Assembly: GCA_937969515.1 (NCBI GenBank)
Contig: CALBVX010000170.1
Span: forward strand, 1-35,965
Reading direction: 5' to 3'
DNA: 35,965 nt
Origin: an uncultured Croceitalea sp.
GTDB lineage: Bacteria > Bacteroidota > Bacteroidia > Flavobacteriales > Flavobacteriaceae
Part shown: in pieces, positions 1 to 7,161 of the stretch
Layout: each line of letters opens with the position of its first letter
Position numbering within the stretch: position 1 is the stretch's first letter
Position numbers and translations under genes: made by a program
The notes under the pieces: model-generated
The model's database searches: none
What the model was told of the DNA's origin: nothing
What the model saw: only the letters and a program-made list of their open reading frames with translations

Positions 1-316
1 CAGTATTACCCTTAGCAAGATGCGTAATAAAATTAGAAATATTGCCTCCTGGGCAAGCAGCGACCATAAACATCCCCAATGCAATACTAGGCAGTGGTCG
101 CAATAGCCAAATCAATAAAAAGGTCACAAAAGGCAGCACTACAAACTGACTAAATACGCCTGTAATTACGACTTTCGGTTTTTTAAATAGTTCTTTAAAA
201 TCCTTAACTGAGATTTCTAAGGCAATTCCGAACATCACTAGGGCTAAAGCCATATTCAAGGTCCAAAGCGTGCTAGGGTCAAAATTTATATGAACTTTAT
301 CTATGATTTGCTCCAA
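1..316 (-). CDS. Bile acid:sodium symporter family protein (BASS/SBF), 3' end beyond window
   Basis: About 105 N-terminal residues are present and the rest lies left of base 1. The protein has a hydrophilic start followed by hydrophobic segments (LWTLNMALALVMFGIALEI, then VVITGVFSQFVVLPFVTFLL) and the CPGGNISNF stretch typical of BASS transporters (YocS/SBF family), which move organic anions with sodium across the inner membrane. In this frame the upstream stop allows no ATG, so TTG at 316-314 (L-E-Q-I-I-D-K-V-H-I) is the probable start. Only an internal ATG, inside the first membrane span, is available otherwise. Family call is firm; substrate is unknown. It is divergent from the thioredoxin-like gene at 503. 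Confidence 0.8.
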   Translation of the reverse strand, partial: MEQIIDKVHINFDPSTLWTLNMALALVMFGIALEISVKDFKELFKKPKVVITGVFSQFVVLPFVTFLLIWLLRPLPSIALGMFMVAACPGGNISNFITHLAKGNT

Positions 317-467
317 ATAGTAGTCATTTTTGGTCGGTTCGGCATATTAAAATAGAATGCAATAACATCTAAGATAAGATATTCGTTAATAAAGTCTGTA
401 ACCGCATTCCTGTTAAGGAACTAACTCAAGGTGAAATCTAATTACCCGCAGTTTCATCGATAAGAAT

Positions 468-475
468 TAACTTTG
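468..475 (+). promoter_or_regulatory. Bacteroidetes -7 box TAACTTTG before the thioredoxin-like gene
   Basis: The sequence matches the Bacteroidetes TAnnTTTG element and ends 27 bases before the ATG at 503. I see no clear -33 TTG at the usual spacing, so the assignment rests on the -7 element alone. Confidence 0.4.
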
Positions 476-502
476 CATTGAAAATAAATAACTGAGAAAA
501 TA

Positions 503-1057
503 ATGGCTAGAACACCGAGCAACATGCTGGCCCTAGGGACTAAAGCACCTGATTTTGAGCTTTTTGATACTGTTAGCGACACTGTTTTAGGTTTACAACA
601 ATTAAAAGGAGAAAAAGGCACCGTAGTAATGTTTATCTGTAACCATTGCCCTTTTGTCATACATGTGAATCCAGAGATAGTACGGTTAGCAAATGCTTAC
701 CAAAAAAAAGGAATCAACTTTATCGCGATTTCAAGCAATGATGTGGAAAATTATCCTCAAGATGCTCCGGATTTAATGACTAAGGTGGCAAAGCAGGAAG
801 GGTACCCATTTCCTTACTTATATGATGCAAGTCAAGAGACTGCCAAGGCTTATGATGCAGCTTGCACTCCAGACTTCTATTTGTTCGATTCTGATTTAAA
901 TCTAGCATACCGCGGTCAACTGGACGATTCTAGACCAGGAAACGGAATACCCTTAACCGGCAACGACCTGCGTAATGCACTGGATAGTCTTTTAAATAAT
1001 AAAACAATTGATCAAAATCAAAAACCAAGTATAGGCTGCAATATAAAATGGAAGTAA
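503..1057 (+). CDS. Thioredoxin-like / AhpC-TSA family protein with CNHC active site
   Basis: This 184-residue cytoplasmic protein has no signal peptide. Residues 10-150 form a thioredoxin/peroxiredoxin-like fold (APDFEL near 15-20). The active-site motif is C46-N-H-C49-P50 and the later CTPDFYLFD provides the cis-proline loop. Two more cysteines (in DAACTPDF and in SIGCNIKWK near the C-terminus) could join in disulfide exchange. It belongs to the redoxin group often annotated 'thioredoxin family protein', with thiol oxidoreductase or peroxidase activity expected but no known substrate. Its end overlaps the following GNAT gene by 10 bases, so the two are probably co-transcribed and translationally coupled. 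Confidence 0.85.
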   Translation: MARTPSNMLALGTKAPDFELFDTVSDTVLGLQQLKGEKGTVVMFICNHCPFVIHVNPEIVRLANAYQKKGINFIAISSNDVENYPQDAPDLMTKVAKQEGYPFPYLYDASQETAKAYDAACTPDFYLFDSDLNLAYRGQLDDSRPGNGIPLTGNDLRNALDSLLNNKTIDQNQKPSIGCNIKWK

Positions 1058-1569
1058 CCATTGATGCTGTTACAAAGGAAAATATTAATGATTATATAGC
1101 TGTTGGTATACAATCATACAAAGAGCACTACCTCCACCTATGGCAGAATAACGACCCAACTCCATTTATTGATGCATATCTTAAGAAAGAACCTATTTTA
1201 AAGGCACTGAAAGACCCTAAACAGCTATTTTATTTGATAAAAGCAGGCACTAGCAATGTGGGTATTTTAAATCTTACTTTTGACCTAGAGCAAGAAAAGA
1301 ACATCCCTAAACGGAATCTTTTACTTAATAAAATCTACTTGCTCAAATCATATTCGGGGATGGGTATAGGTAGCAAAACATTGGAATTCGTTTATGATTT
1401 AGGTAAGAAATACCAAAAGAAAGTTCTTTGGTTGTATGCCATGAAGAAAGGTAAGCCTTTAAACTTTTATAAAAATCATGGCTTTGATGTACTCAAAGAA
1501 GCTTTTATTCATTTACCCCATGTTCTTGACGAAGAAAAAGAAATGTGGCTAATGGTTAAAAAACTTTAG
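1048..1569 (+). CDS. GNAT family N-acetyltransferase
   Basis: A 173-residue single-domain acetyltransferase. The acetyl-CoA pyrophosphate-binding motif A is visible at about residues 97-115 (KIYLLKSYSGMGIGSKTLEF), followed by the motif B region with LNFYKNHGFD, the usual NFYxxxGF of the family. It would transfer acetyl from acetyl-CoA to an amine; the acceptor cannot be told. The ATG lies inside the last codons of the upstream redoxin gene (10-base overlap). Its TAG at 1567-1569 directly abuts the stop of the opposing YfiT-like gene, leaving no room for a terminator. Confidence 0.85.
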   Translation: MEVTIDAVTKENINDYIAVGIQSYKEHYLHLWQNNDPTPFIDAYLKKEPILKALKDPKQLFYLIKAGTSNVGILNLTFDLEQEKNIPKRNLLLNKIYLLKSYSGMGIGSKTLEFVYDLGKKYQKKVLWLYAMKKGKPLNFYKNHGFDVLKEAFIHLPHVLDEEKEMWLMVKKL

Positions 1570-2112
1570 CTACCAAACATTTCTTTCTATGAGATTTTTG
1601 ATATGTGCAAAATGATGGCTTCCGTGCCAGGCATAGCGGCCTACATTTTCGGCTAGCGTAGTTTCTTGGTTACCTTCAGGATGCGTGAATTTTCTCTGCA
1701 AGTCTTCGACCGAAAGGCCTTTTAACAAATACACTAGCTTAGCATGTACAGCACTTAAATGATTTAAAGACATTTGAATAGGTGCAGTTTTAGCATCGAA
1801 CAAGTTGGACCATTCTTTTTCAAAGTAAGGTTTTATTATTGGGTTATCTTCAGTCAGTGCCCATTTGAAACGGATATAGCTATGATGATGACTATCTGAA
1901 ATATGATGAACTACCTGTCTAACAGTCCAACCGTCTGGTCTATAAGGAGTCTCTAATTGTTCTTCGGAAAGGCCCTTTACCAATGCCTCCAATTTAGCGG
2001 GCAAGTGTTCCAGAACTGCAATCCAATCATTTAAATGTTCGGTAGTTATCGAATTTGGTATATCGTATTTACCAATGGGATATTTTAAATGCTCCAAGGT
2101 ATCTTTTTCCAT
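1570..2112 (-). CDS. yfiT: YfiT-like DinB-family metal-dependent hydrolase / bacillithiol transferase
   Basis: The 180 residues run closely parallel to Bacillus YfiT: LKYPIGKYDIP at the start, GWTVRQVVHHISDSH at 61-75, SYIRFKWALTE at 78-88 and YAWHGSHHFAHI at 160-171. The metal-binding histidines are most likely H69 or H70, H163 and H167. In Firmicutes the DinB/YfiT group includes bacillithiol S-transferases, and some Bacteroidetes make bacillithiol, so a thiol-transfer or detoxification role is a reasonable inference. It is a single-gene unit convergent with the GNAT gene, the two stops being adjacent. Confidence 0.85.
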   Translation of the reverse strand: MEKDTLEHLKYPIGKYDIPNSITTEHLNDWIAVLEHLPAKLEALVKGLSEEQLETPYRPDGWTVRQVVHHISDSHHHSYIRFKWALTEDNPIIKPYFEKEWSNLFDAKTAPIQMSLNHLSAVHAKLVYLLKGLSVEDLQRKFTHPEGNQETTLAENVGRYAWHGSHHFAHIKNLIERNVW

Positions 2113-2208
2113 ATTTTAAACTACAATTTCTAGTTAGACTTTCACTTTATTTAATAGAAAACTTACAAAGAATTAAAATAAAATTCCTCATTACCAACAA
2201 ATTAATTG

Positions 2209-2216
2209 TATTTTTG
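2209..2216 (+). promoter_or_regulatory. -7 box TATTTTTG of the cold-shock gene
   Basis: A perfect TAnnTTTG element ends 30 bases before the csp ATG. The predicted leader is about 25 nt, much shorter than the leader of E. coli cspA, so a cspA-type RNA thermosensor is not apparent. Confidence 0.5.
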
Positions 2217-2246
2217 CACTTCAATTAATTTTTTTTAATATTTATT

Positions 2247-2441
2247 ATGAGTAAAGGAACAGTAAAATTCTTCAATGATTCTAAAGGTTATGGTTTTATC
2301 ACTGAAGACGGTTCAAACACAGATCACTTTGTACACATTTCAGGCTTAATCGATGAGATTCGTGAAGGTGATGTTGTAGAATTCGAACTACAACAAGGTA
2401 AAAAAGGATTGAACGCCGTAAATGTACAAGTTATAGATTAA
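2247..2441 (+). CDS. Cold-shock protein (CspA family)
   Basis: A 64-residue single cold-shock domain, the usual size. RNP1 is seen as KGYGFI (residues 13-18) and RNP2 as HFVHI (27-31); G-T-V-K-F-F-N at 4-10 is the conserved first strand. Such proteins bind single-stranded RNA and DNA and melt secondary structure, acting as RNA chaperones in the cytoplasm. It is monocistronic, with its own -7 box at 2209 and an intrinsic terminator 28 bases after the stop. Confidence 0.95.
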   Translation: MSKGTVKFFNDSKGYGFITEDGSNTDHFVHISGLIDEIREGDVVEFELQQGKKGLNAVNVQVID

Positions 2442-2468
2442 GGTAAACAGCACACTTTTTTATAGTAT

Positions 2469-2500
2469 AAACCCCCGCCAAACGGCCGGGGTTTTTTATT
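2469..2500 (+). terminator. Intrinsic terminator after csp
   Basis: The arms AAACCCCCGCC and GGCCGGGGTTT pair with a single C-C mismatch around a four-base loop (AAAC) and are followed by a T run. It lies directly downstream of the cold-shock gene. Confidence 0.85.
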
Positions 2501-2547
2501 TTCATTTTGTTTAACTTTTTACGCAACCAATTCAAAATATTGCCTCT

Positions 2548-2562
2548 TATTGTTAAACAATA
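2548..2562. repeat. 15-bp palindrome TATTGTTAAACAATA upstream of small gene 1
   Basis: Two perfect 7-bp arms surround a single central A. It lies about 20-30 bases before the start of the first tiny membrane-protein gene and has no T tract, so it looks more like an operator than a terminator. The binding protein is unknown. Confidence 0.35.
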
Positions 2563-2581
2563 TAAGTTCCCCAGACTTTAA

Positions 2582-2680
2582 ATGAAGATAACCATGATTA
2601 CCTTTTTTGGAATACTTTCTATACTGCTTGCCATTAATATTTTTATGTTATTTGCGAGTATTAGTAAATCTAAAAAATAA
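2582..2680 (+). CDS. Tiny single-span membrane protein, TFF-IN family, member 1
   Basis: The ORF encodes 32 residues from ATG 2582, or 28 from ATG 2594. The second start is preferred because it aligns the protein (M-I-T-F-F-G-I-L-S-I-L-L-A-I-N-I) with members at 2751 and 18586. It is a hydrophobic helix of about 20 residues ending in Ser-Ile-Ser-Lys-Ser-Lys-Lys, which suggests a positive tail in the cytoplasm. No function is known to me. That three copies with the same pattern sit in one window is the main evidence that it is translated. Confidence 0.6.
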   Translation: MKITMITFFGILSILLAINIFMLFASISKSKK

Positions 2681-2701
2681 GTAGGGTTTTTCTGCGTTAA
2701 G

Positions 2702-2729
2702 TTGTTATACATGAAAGCGTCATTCTTTG
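2702..2729 (+). promoter_or_regulatory. Candidate promoter of small gene 2
   Basis: TTG at 2702-2704 and ATTCTTTG at 2722-2729 are separated by 17 bases. The -7 element differs from TAnnTTTG in its first two bases. It ends 21 bases before the ATG at 2751. Confidence 0.35.
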
Positions 2730-2750
2730 TAAAAAATAACCGATACCCTT

Positions 2751-2834
2751 ATGAACACATTCTTTACGATTTTACTTGTTTTACTGATCATCAATATTTT
2801 TTTATTATTGGTCAGTCTTAATAGTGCAAAATAA
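2751..2834 (+). CDS. Tiny single-span membrane protein, TFF-IN family, member 2
   Basis: The protein has only 27 residues: M-N-T-F-F-T-I-L-L-V-L-L-I-I-N-I followed by F-L-L-L-V-S-L-N-S-A-K. It is almost entirely one transmembrane helix with an Asn in the middle and a short Ser/Asn/Lys tail. It lies 70 bases after member 1 on the same strand, with its own candidate promoter, and ends directly at a terminator hairpin. The pairing with member 1 suggests tandem duplication. Function is unknown; a regulator or accessory subunit of a larger membrane protein is a guess only. Confidence 0.6.
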   Translation: MNTFFTILLVLLIINIFLLLVSLNSAK

Positions 2835-2868
2835 AAAAGCCTCCTGAAATAGGAAGCTTTTCTTTTTT
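2835..2868. terminator. Bidirectional terminator between small gene 2 and the isomerase gene
   Basis: The arms AAAAGCCTCCT and AGGAAGCTTTT pair with one mismatch around a GAAAT loop. T runs follow on the plus strand and, read in reverse, on the minus strand, so it can serve both convergent genes. Confidence 0.8.
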
Positions 2869-2886
2869 AAAGTCTTTTACGCTCTA

Positions 2887-3828
2887 CTATTTGACATCCA
2901 TCAATTCAACATCAAATATTAAAGTTGCATCTGGTGGTATCACTCCCCCCGCACCGGAATTACCATAACCTAAATGCGACGGAATTACAAAGCGGGCCTT
3001 ATCACCTACTTTCAATAATGCAATCCCTTCATCCCAACCAGATATTACCTGCCCTACGCCAAGTTGAAAATCTATTGGTTGATTTCTTTTAAAAGAAGAA
3101 TCAAAAACCTGCCCGTTTGGCAAACTACCTTCATAATGAACCGACACGGTCTTCCCCTTTTCGGCTTTGACACCAGAACCAGTTTGAATCATTTTATAAC
3201 GCAATCCAGATTCTGTTTTATCAAAACCGGCAGCAAGCTTCTCCATGGCAGCTTCGGCTTTAGCTTTTTCTTCTGCAATTCTTTTTGCGCGAGAGCCTTC
3301 AAAAGTACGGAAAGCTTCAATTGCGTTCCAATTTTCTGCCTCAACTCCAGACCTAACAATTTCTAAACTATCTATCGTATCTCCTTGAGCTATGGTATCT
3401 ACAATTTCTTGTCCGTGTTCAACATGACCAAAAACCGTGTGCTTATTATCTAACCAAGGTGTTGGCACATGAGTGATAAAAAATTGACTTCCATTTGTAC
3501 CTGGGCCAGCATTTGCCATAGATAAAACTCCTGGCTCAGAGTGATTCAGTTCAGGATGAAACTCATCATCGAATTGATATCCTGGGCTTCCAGTTCCGGT
3601 TCCTTGCGGGCACCCTCCTTGTATCATGAAATCTGGGATTACCCTATGAAATTTTAGACCGTCATAATAAGGTTTACCCTGTGGCTTGGCCTTATTTTCC
3701 ATATTGCCCTCGGCAAGGGCAACAAAGTTACCTACTGTTCCTGGGGTTTTATCGTGGGTTAATTTCACTAAAATCTCGCCTTTTGTAGTATTAAATTTTG
3801 CGTAAATACCGTCTTGCATCTTACTCAT
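2887..3828 (-). CDS. Dual-domain peptidyl-prolyl isomerase (cyclophilin-FKBP fusion)
   Basis: Of 313 residues, 8-160 are a cyclophilin domain: FHRVIPDFMIQGG with catalytic R62, GTNGSQFFIT at 110-119 and W125 in the position that binds cyclosporin. Residues 165-205 form a charged helical linker rich in Ala, Glu and Lys. Residues 205-313 are an FKBP domain with Y/F pocket residues (VHYEG, VFDSS), W265 in ISGWDEG and the GYG...IPPDATLIFDVEL end. Both active sites look complete. Fusions of this order are known as dual-family immunophilins (CFBP) in Flavobacterium. No signal peptide, so it folds proteins in the cytoplasm. It is monocistronic. Confidence 0.93.
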   Translation of the reverse strand: MSKMQDGIYAKFNTTKGEILVKLTHDKTPGTVGNFVALAEGNMENKAKPQGKPYYDGLKFHRVIPDFMIQGGCPQGTGTGSPGYQFDDEFHPELNHSEPGVLSMANAGPGTNGSQFFITHVPTPWLDNKHTVFGHVEHGQEIVDTIAQGDTIDSLEIVRSGVEAENWNAIEAFRTFEGSRAKRIAEEKAKAEAAMEKLAAGFDKTESGLRYKMIQTGSGVKAEKGKTVSVHYEGSLPNGQVFDSSFKRNQPIDFQLGVGQVISGWDEGIALLKVGDKARFVIPSHLGYGNSGAGGVIPPDATLIFDVELMDVK

Positions 3829-3841
3829 TTTTATTAAGCGG

Positions 3842-3849
3842 CAAAGGTA
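3842..3849 (-). promoter_or_regulatory. -7 box TACCTTTG of the isomerase gene
   Basis: On the minus strand a perfect TAnnTTTG ends 13 bases before the ATG, implying a leader of only about 8 nt. A -33 TTG is not evident. Confidence 0.45.
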
Positions 3850-4005
3850 GGGGTTTTTACACTTTATGAAAATTTCCTGGACAAAAGCTTTTCTACAGAA
3901 ATTTTGGAAAATGAGAATACCTGAGCGTTGTTTAGAAATCTAACATAAAAATATAGTGATATCCCTGTCAGAAAAAAGATAAGACTCAATAAAATCTAGC
4001 CAAAA

Positions 4006-5403
4006 TCACCCTTTTACCTTCTTTTGCTGTTGAAAACCGTACTTGTCGACCAAATACACCAAGCTGGCCATAGTTGCAGCACCCAGTTCTAATTCTCTTT
4101 TGTTAACATGTTCAAAAGTATCGTTCTCAGCATGATGATGGTCAAAATAACGTTGTGAATCGGGTCTTAATCCTGCAAGTACTAATCCTTCATCTTTTAA
4201 AGGTCCTATATCGGCACCGCTACCCCCTTTAACGAACATATGAATCAAATAGGGCTCGAAAAGACTCTTCCAACCCAAAATCTGTTTAAAATCTTCATCG
4301 GAACAATCAAAAGAAAAGCCACGAGGCGTAAATCCGCCAGCATCACTCTCAAGGGCGAATACATGATTTTCTTTTTTGCTTTTGGCCACTTCAGCGTATT
4401 TATTTCCTCCTCGTAGACCATTTTCTTCGTTCATAAAAAGAACCGCACGTATGGTTCTTTTTGGTTTATACCCACTTGCTTTGATTAAACGAAGTACATC
4501 CATACTCTGTACCACACCCGCACCATCATCATGAGAACCGTCACCTAAATCCCAAGAATCCAAATGGCCACCAACAACCATAACCTCGTTAGGATATACC
4601 GAACCCCGTATTTCACCTATAACATTATACGATTCTACATCGGCATATTGTCTACAATTCTGTTTGAAGTAAAATTTCACATCAGGATTCAACTTTAACG
4701 TCGTACTAAGTAATTCTGCACCCTTGGTGCTAATTGCGGCTGCGGGTATTCTATTTGCAATTGATGTTTCGCCATAACCCATAGAACCGGTATGTGGATA
4801 ATCGTCTAAGCGCAAATTCATAGACCTTACAATTACCCCGGAAGCACCATATTTTCCTGCAGCTTCAGCGCCTGAGTAACGCTGGTCTACACAACCTGAA
4901 TACGCTTCAAAAGTGCTTATTTTCGTGGGATCCATGGGGCGATTAAAGAAGATTATTTTCCCTTTTATTTTTTCTGCCCCAAGGGTTTCTAAATCTTCAA
5001 TACCCTGAACTTCAATTACATTTCCCTTTAATCCGCCATCTGGTGTTGCAACAGAACCACCAAGTGCACAAATGGGCACATTGGTAGTTAAACCTGGCTT
5101 AGTTTCTATATAGGCAAATTCAGGAGTTCCCCTGGTCCACTTTGGCACCATAACCGGTTGTAGCCAAACCCTATCCAACCCAAGAGAATCCATCTGCCTT
5201 TTTGTATATTCTACAGCCTGTTGTGCTTCTACAGAGCCCGACAAACGCCCACCTATTTGATTCGATAGGTAATTTAACCATTCATACGCCTTGCCATCGG
5301 TTAAAGCCTTATCATATATCGCTTTTAGCTGTTTTTCATCTTCAGACTGCCCAATTGTCGGGCCCGAAATACACAATACAATAAGTAATACTAGAATTCT
5401 CAT
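4006..5403 (-). CDS. Secreted M28-family zinc aminopeptidase/carboxypeptidase
   Basis: 465 residues with a signal peptide (MRILVLLIVLCISGPTIGQ). Residues 100-250 form an inserted PA-like region. The M28 catalytic core shows H280 and D282 in GGHLDSWD, D292 in HDDGAG, E326/E327 in MNEENG, D354 in ESDAGG and a HHH cluster at 422-424, together making the two-zinc site. The closest family type is carboxypeptidase Q/glutamate carboxypeptidase-like, releasing amino acids from peptides in the periplasm or outside. Its ATG overlaps the ppk2 stop as ATGA, so the genes are translationally coupled. Confidence 0.88.
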   Translation of the reverse strand: MRILVLLIVLCISGPTIGQSEDEKQLKAIYDKALTDGKAYEWLNYLSNQIGGRLSGSVEAQQAVEYTKRQMDSLGLDRVWLQPVMVPKWTRGTPEFAYIETKPGLTTNVPICALGGSVATPDGGLKGNVIEVQGIEDLETLGAEKIKGKIIFFNRPMDPTKISTFEAYSGCVDQRYSGAEAAGKYGASGVIVRSMNLRLDDYPHTGSMGYGETSIANRIPAAAISTKGAELLSTTLKLNPDVKFYFKQNCRQYADVESYNVIGEIRGSVYPNEVMVVGGHLDSWDLGDGSHDDGAGVVQSMDVLRLIKASGYKPKRTIRAVLFMNEENGLRGGNKYAEVAKSKKENHVFALESDAGGFTPRGFSFDCSDEDFKQILGWKSLFEPYLIHMFVKGGSGADIGPLKDEGLVLAGLRPDSQRYFDHHHAENDTFEHVNKRELELGAATMASLVYLVDKYGFQQQKKVKG

Positions 5404-6284
5404 TTGTTTTCTTTTTCCAATTCTACTTTGAAGTTCTCCAAGTTAGCCTTTATTTTTTCGTCTAACTCGGGCTCCTCAATATCTTTGTATTTTTTTAACG
5501 CTTCCAAAAGGATAGAAGCTACGGTTAAACGCGCTGCTTTTTTATTATCTGCAGGAATAATGTACCAAGGGGCATGCGGTTTTGAGGTTTTATTTATAGC
5601 CTCTTCATAACACTCTTGATATAAGTGCCAAAGCTTGCGCTCTTTTAAATCACCAGGGGAAAACTTCCAATTTTTTTCTTTTAGCTCCAACCTTCTTAGC
5701 AAACGCTGTCGCTGTTCTTCTTTTGAAAGATGTAGAAAGAACTTAAAAATTAACGTGCCATTTTCAGCAATATGCTTTTCAAAATCATTGATTTGGCGGT
5801 ATCTATTATCCCAAAAATTCTCATCAATATCTGATACATTATTGATACCCGGGATGTTTTCACCTAAAATATATTCTGGATGGACCTTTGTAACCAAAAC
5901 GTTCTCATAGTGCGTACGGTTAAATACACTGAATTTTCCCCTTGCCGGTAACGCAATATAATGTCGCCACAAATAATCATGCTTTAGCTCAAGTTCTGTG
6001 GGCACTTTAAAACTATGGACTACTACGCCTCTAACATTGAAATCTTTAAATACTTCGCGTATTAGACTATCTTTCCCAGAAGTATCCATGCCCTGTAAAC
6101 AGACCAAAACACCATATTTACCGTGAGCATAAAGAGTGTCTTGAAATTTACCCAATGCTTCTCTTACATCTTCTAGTTCTTTCTTCAGTTCTTTATCAGA
6201 ACGCCCTAAATCTTGTAAAGTATCAATTTCTGAAAGCTTCACTTGCTCTTCTACGCGAAAGCTTTTTTCTTTTAATTCATTCAT
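5400..6284 (-). CDS. ppk2: Polyphosphate kinase 2 family protein (class III-like)
   Basis: 294 residues of the PPK2 P-loop fold. Walker A is G65-M-D-T-S-G-K71-D, the lid module runs through LKHDYLWRHYIALPARG (99-116), and Walker B is FNRTHYENVL (121-130). GMDxSGKD followed by SFKxPTxxELxHDxLWR is the pattern of class III enzymes, which phosphorylate AMP or ADP using polyphosphate. The acidic and lysine-rich tail is typical. It heads a two-gene operon with the M28 peptidase, an association without an obvious metabolic reason. Confidence 0.92.
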   Translation of the reverse strand: MNELKEKSFRVEEQVKLSEIDTLQDLGRSDKELKKELEDVREALGKFQDTLYAHGKYGVLVCLQGMDTSGKDSLIREVFKDFNVRGVVVHSFKVPTELELKHDYLWRHYIALPARGKFSVFNRTHYENVLVTKVHPEYILGENIPGINNVSDIDENFWDNRYRQINDFEKHIAENGTLIFKFFLHLSKEEQRQRLLRRLELKEKNWKFSPGDLKERKLWHLYQECYEEAINKTSKPHAPWYIIPADNKKAARLTVASILLEALKKYKDIEEPELDEKIKANLENFKVELEKENK

Positions 6285-6344
6285 AAGAGGTAAGATACAT
6301 AAATTTCAAAATTCAGTTCTCGTAAAAACACTACTGTTTAACGA

Positions 6345-6352
6345 TATTTTTG
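6345..6352 (+). promoter_or_regulatory. -7 box TATTTTTG upstream of the unknown secreted protein
   Basis: A perfect TAnnTTTG lies 98 bases before the ATG at 6451, implying a 5' leader of about 90 nt, longer than the others in this window. Confidence 0.35.
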
Positions 6353-6450
6353 TTTTAAGCGTGCAGAACGCAGAGAATTCGGGCTTTCTACCGATAGATT
6401 TTTTTAATCTTTTAGTGGTACCATATCTTTAAAATCCCAAATTTATTATA

Positions 6451-7161
6451 ATGAAAACCTACAGAAGCCATATACTTCTTATTACCGCCCTACTCGGTAT
6501 ATTTGGCCTATTACCGATAACCTCTTTCACTAGCTACAACGCTTGTGAGTTTGCCAACAATAACTCTATCTATATTAAAGACCAAACTTTACTTGCTTAC
6601 GAAGCTGATGAGTTTAAAATGGTAAAATACCACGCTTACAAAGCTTTAACAGGAATCGAAAGAGCCAAAAACAGCTTTAAAGACTGTGGTTGTGACACTG
6701 CCATCGAAAGTATAGATCGTACAAAACTGAATCTAAAAAATGCAACAAAGTCGCCTTCTATTTATGACGCCAAGACTTTTGTTGAGATAGCGCTTAAAAA
6801 CACAGCACTTAGTATTGACGCCTTAACCAAGTATAAAAAAAACAGCAAAAGCACTTATGGTGAAGGATTTTTAACCATGAATACCAAACAGTCTAACGTG
6901 ATTGTCAACGATATTATGGAGTTGGAAGGACGAACACTTTCTGATAAGATAGAAAACGGAGTAGCTAAATTTCAAAAGTCTTTAGAGAATATGATCGCTG
7001 CAAATGACTGTGCTACTGCTTTAAATTATGTGCAAGAAACCCATGAAACCTCTTCACAAAAATCAATAGATGAAAATGTTTCACCGGGTAAAAGACATTT
7101 TCATAAACGAATTAAAGAAGTAACGGCAAACGCACTTACCAAACTAAAAGATTGTAAATAA
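6451..7161 (+). CDS. Unknown secreted helical protein with five cysteines
   Basis: I do not recognise this 236-residue protein. Residues 1-29 look like a signal peptide (LLITALLGIFGLLP). The rest is predicted largely helical, with many Lys and Ala, two similar-looking helical halves (about 50-130 and 145-235) and cysteines at 32, 79, 81, 187 and 235. C79-G-C81 and the late Cys pair could form disulfides in the periplasm. It is a monocistronic gene, divergent from ppk2, and its stop directly abuts that of the response regulator gene. No function is proposed. Confidence 0.75.
   Translation: MKTYRSHILLITALLGIFGLLPITSFTSYNACEFANNNSIYIKDQTLLAYEADEFKMVKYHAYKALTGIERAKNSFKDCGCDTAIESIDRTKLNLKNATKSPSIYDAKTFVEIALKNTALSIDALTKYKKNSKSTYGEGFLTMNTKQSNVIVNDIMELEGRTLSDKIENGVAKFQKSLENMIAANDCATALNYVQETHETSSQKSIDENVSPGKRHFHKRIKEVTANALTKLKDCK

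Noticed and set aside
2113-2246. cspA-type long thermosensing leader
   Set aside because: The -7 box at 2209 leaves a leader of about 25 nt, too short for that mechanism.
3064-3366. 100-codon open frame on the plus strand within the isomerase gene
   Set aside because: It lies wholly antisense to the conserved FKBP domain and the protein has biased composition typical of antisense reading.
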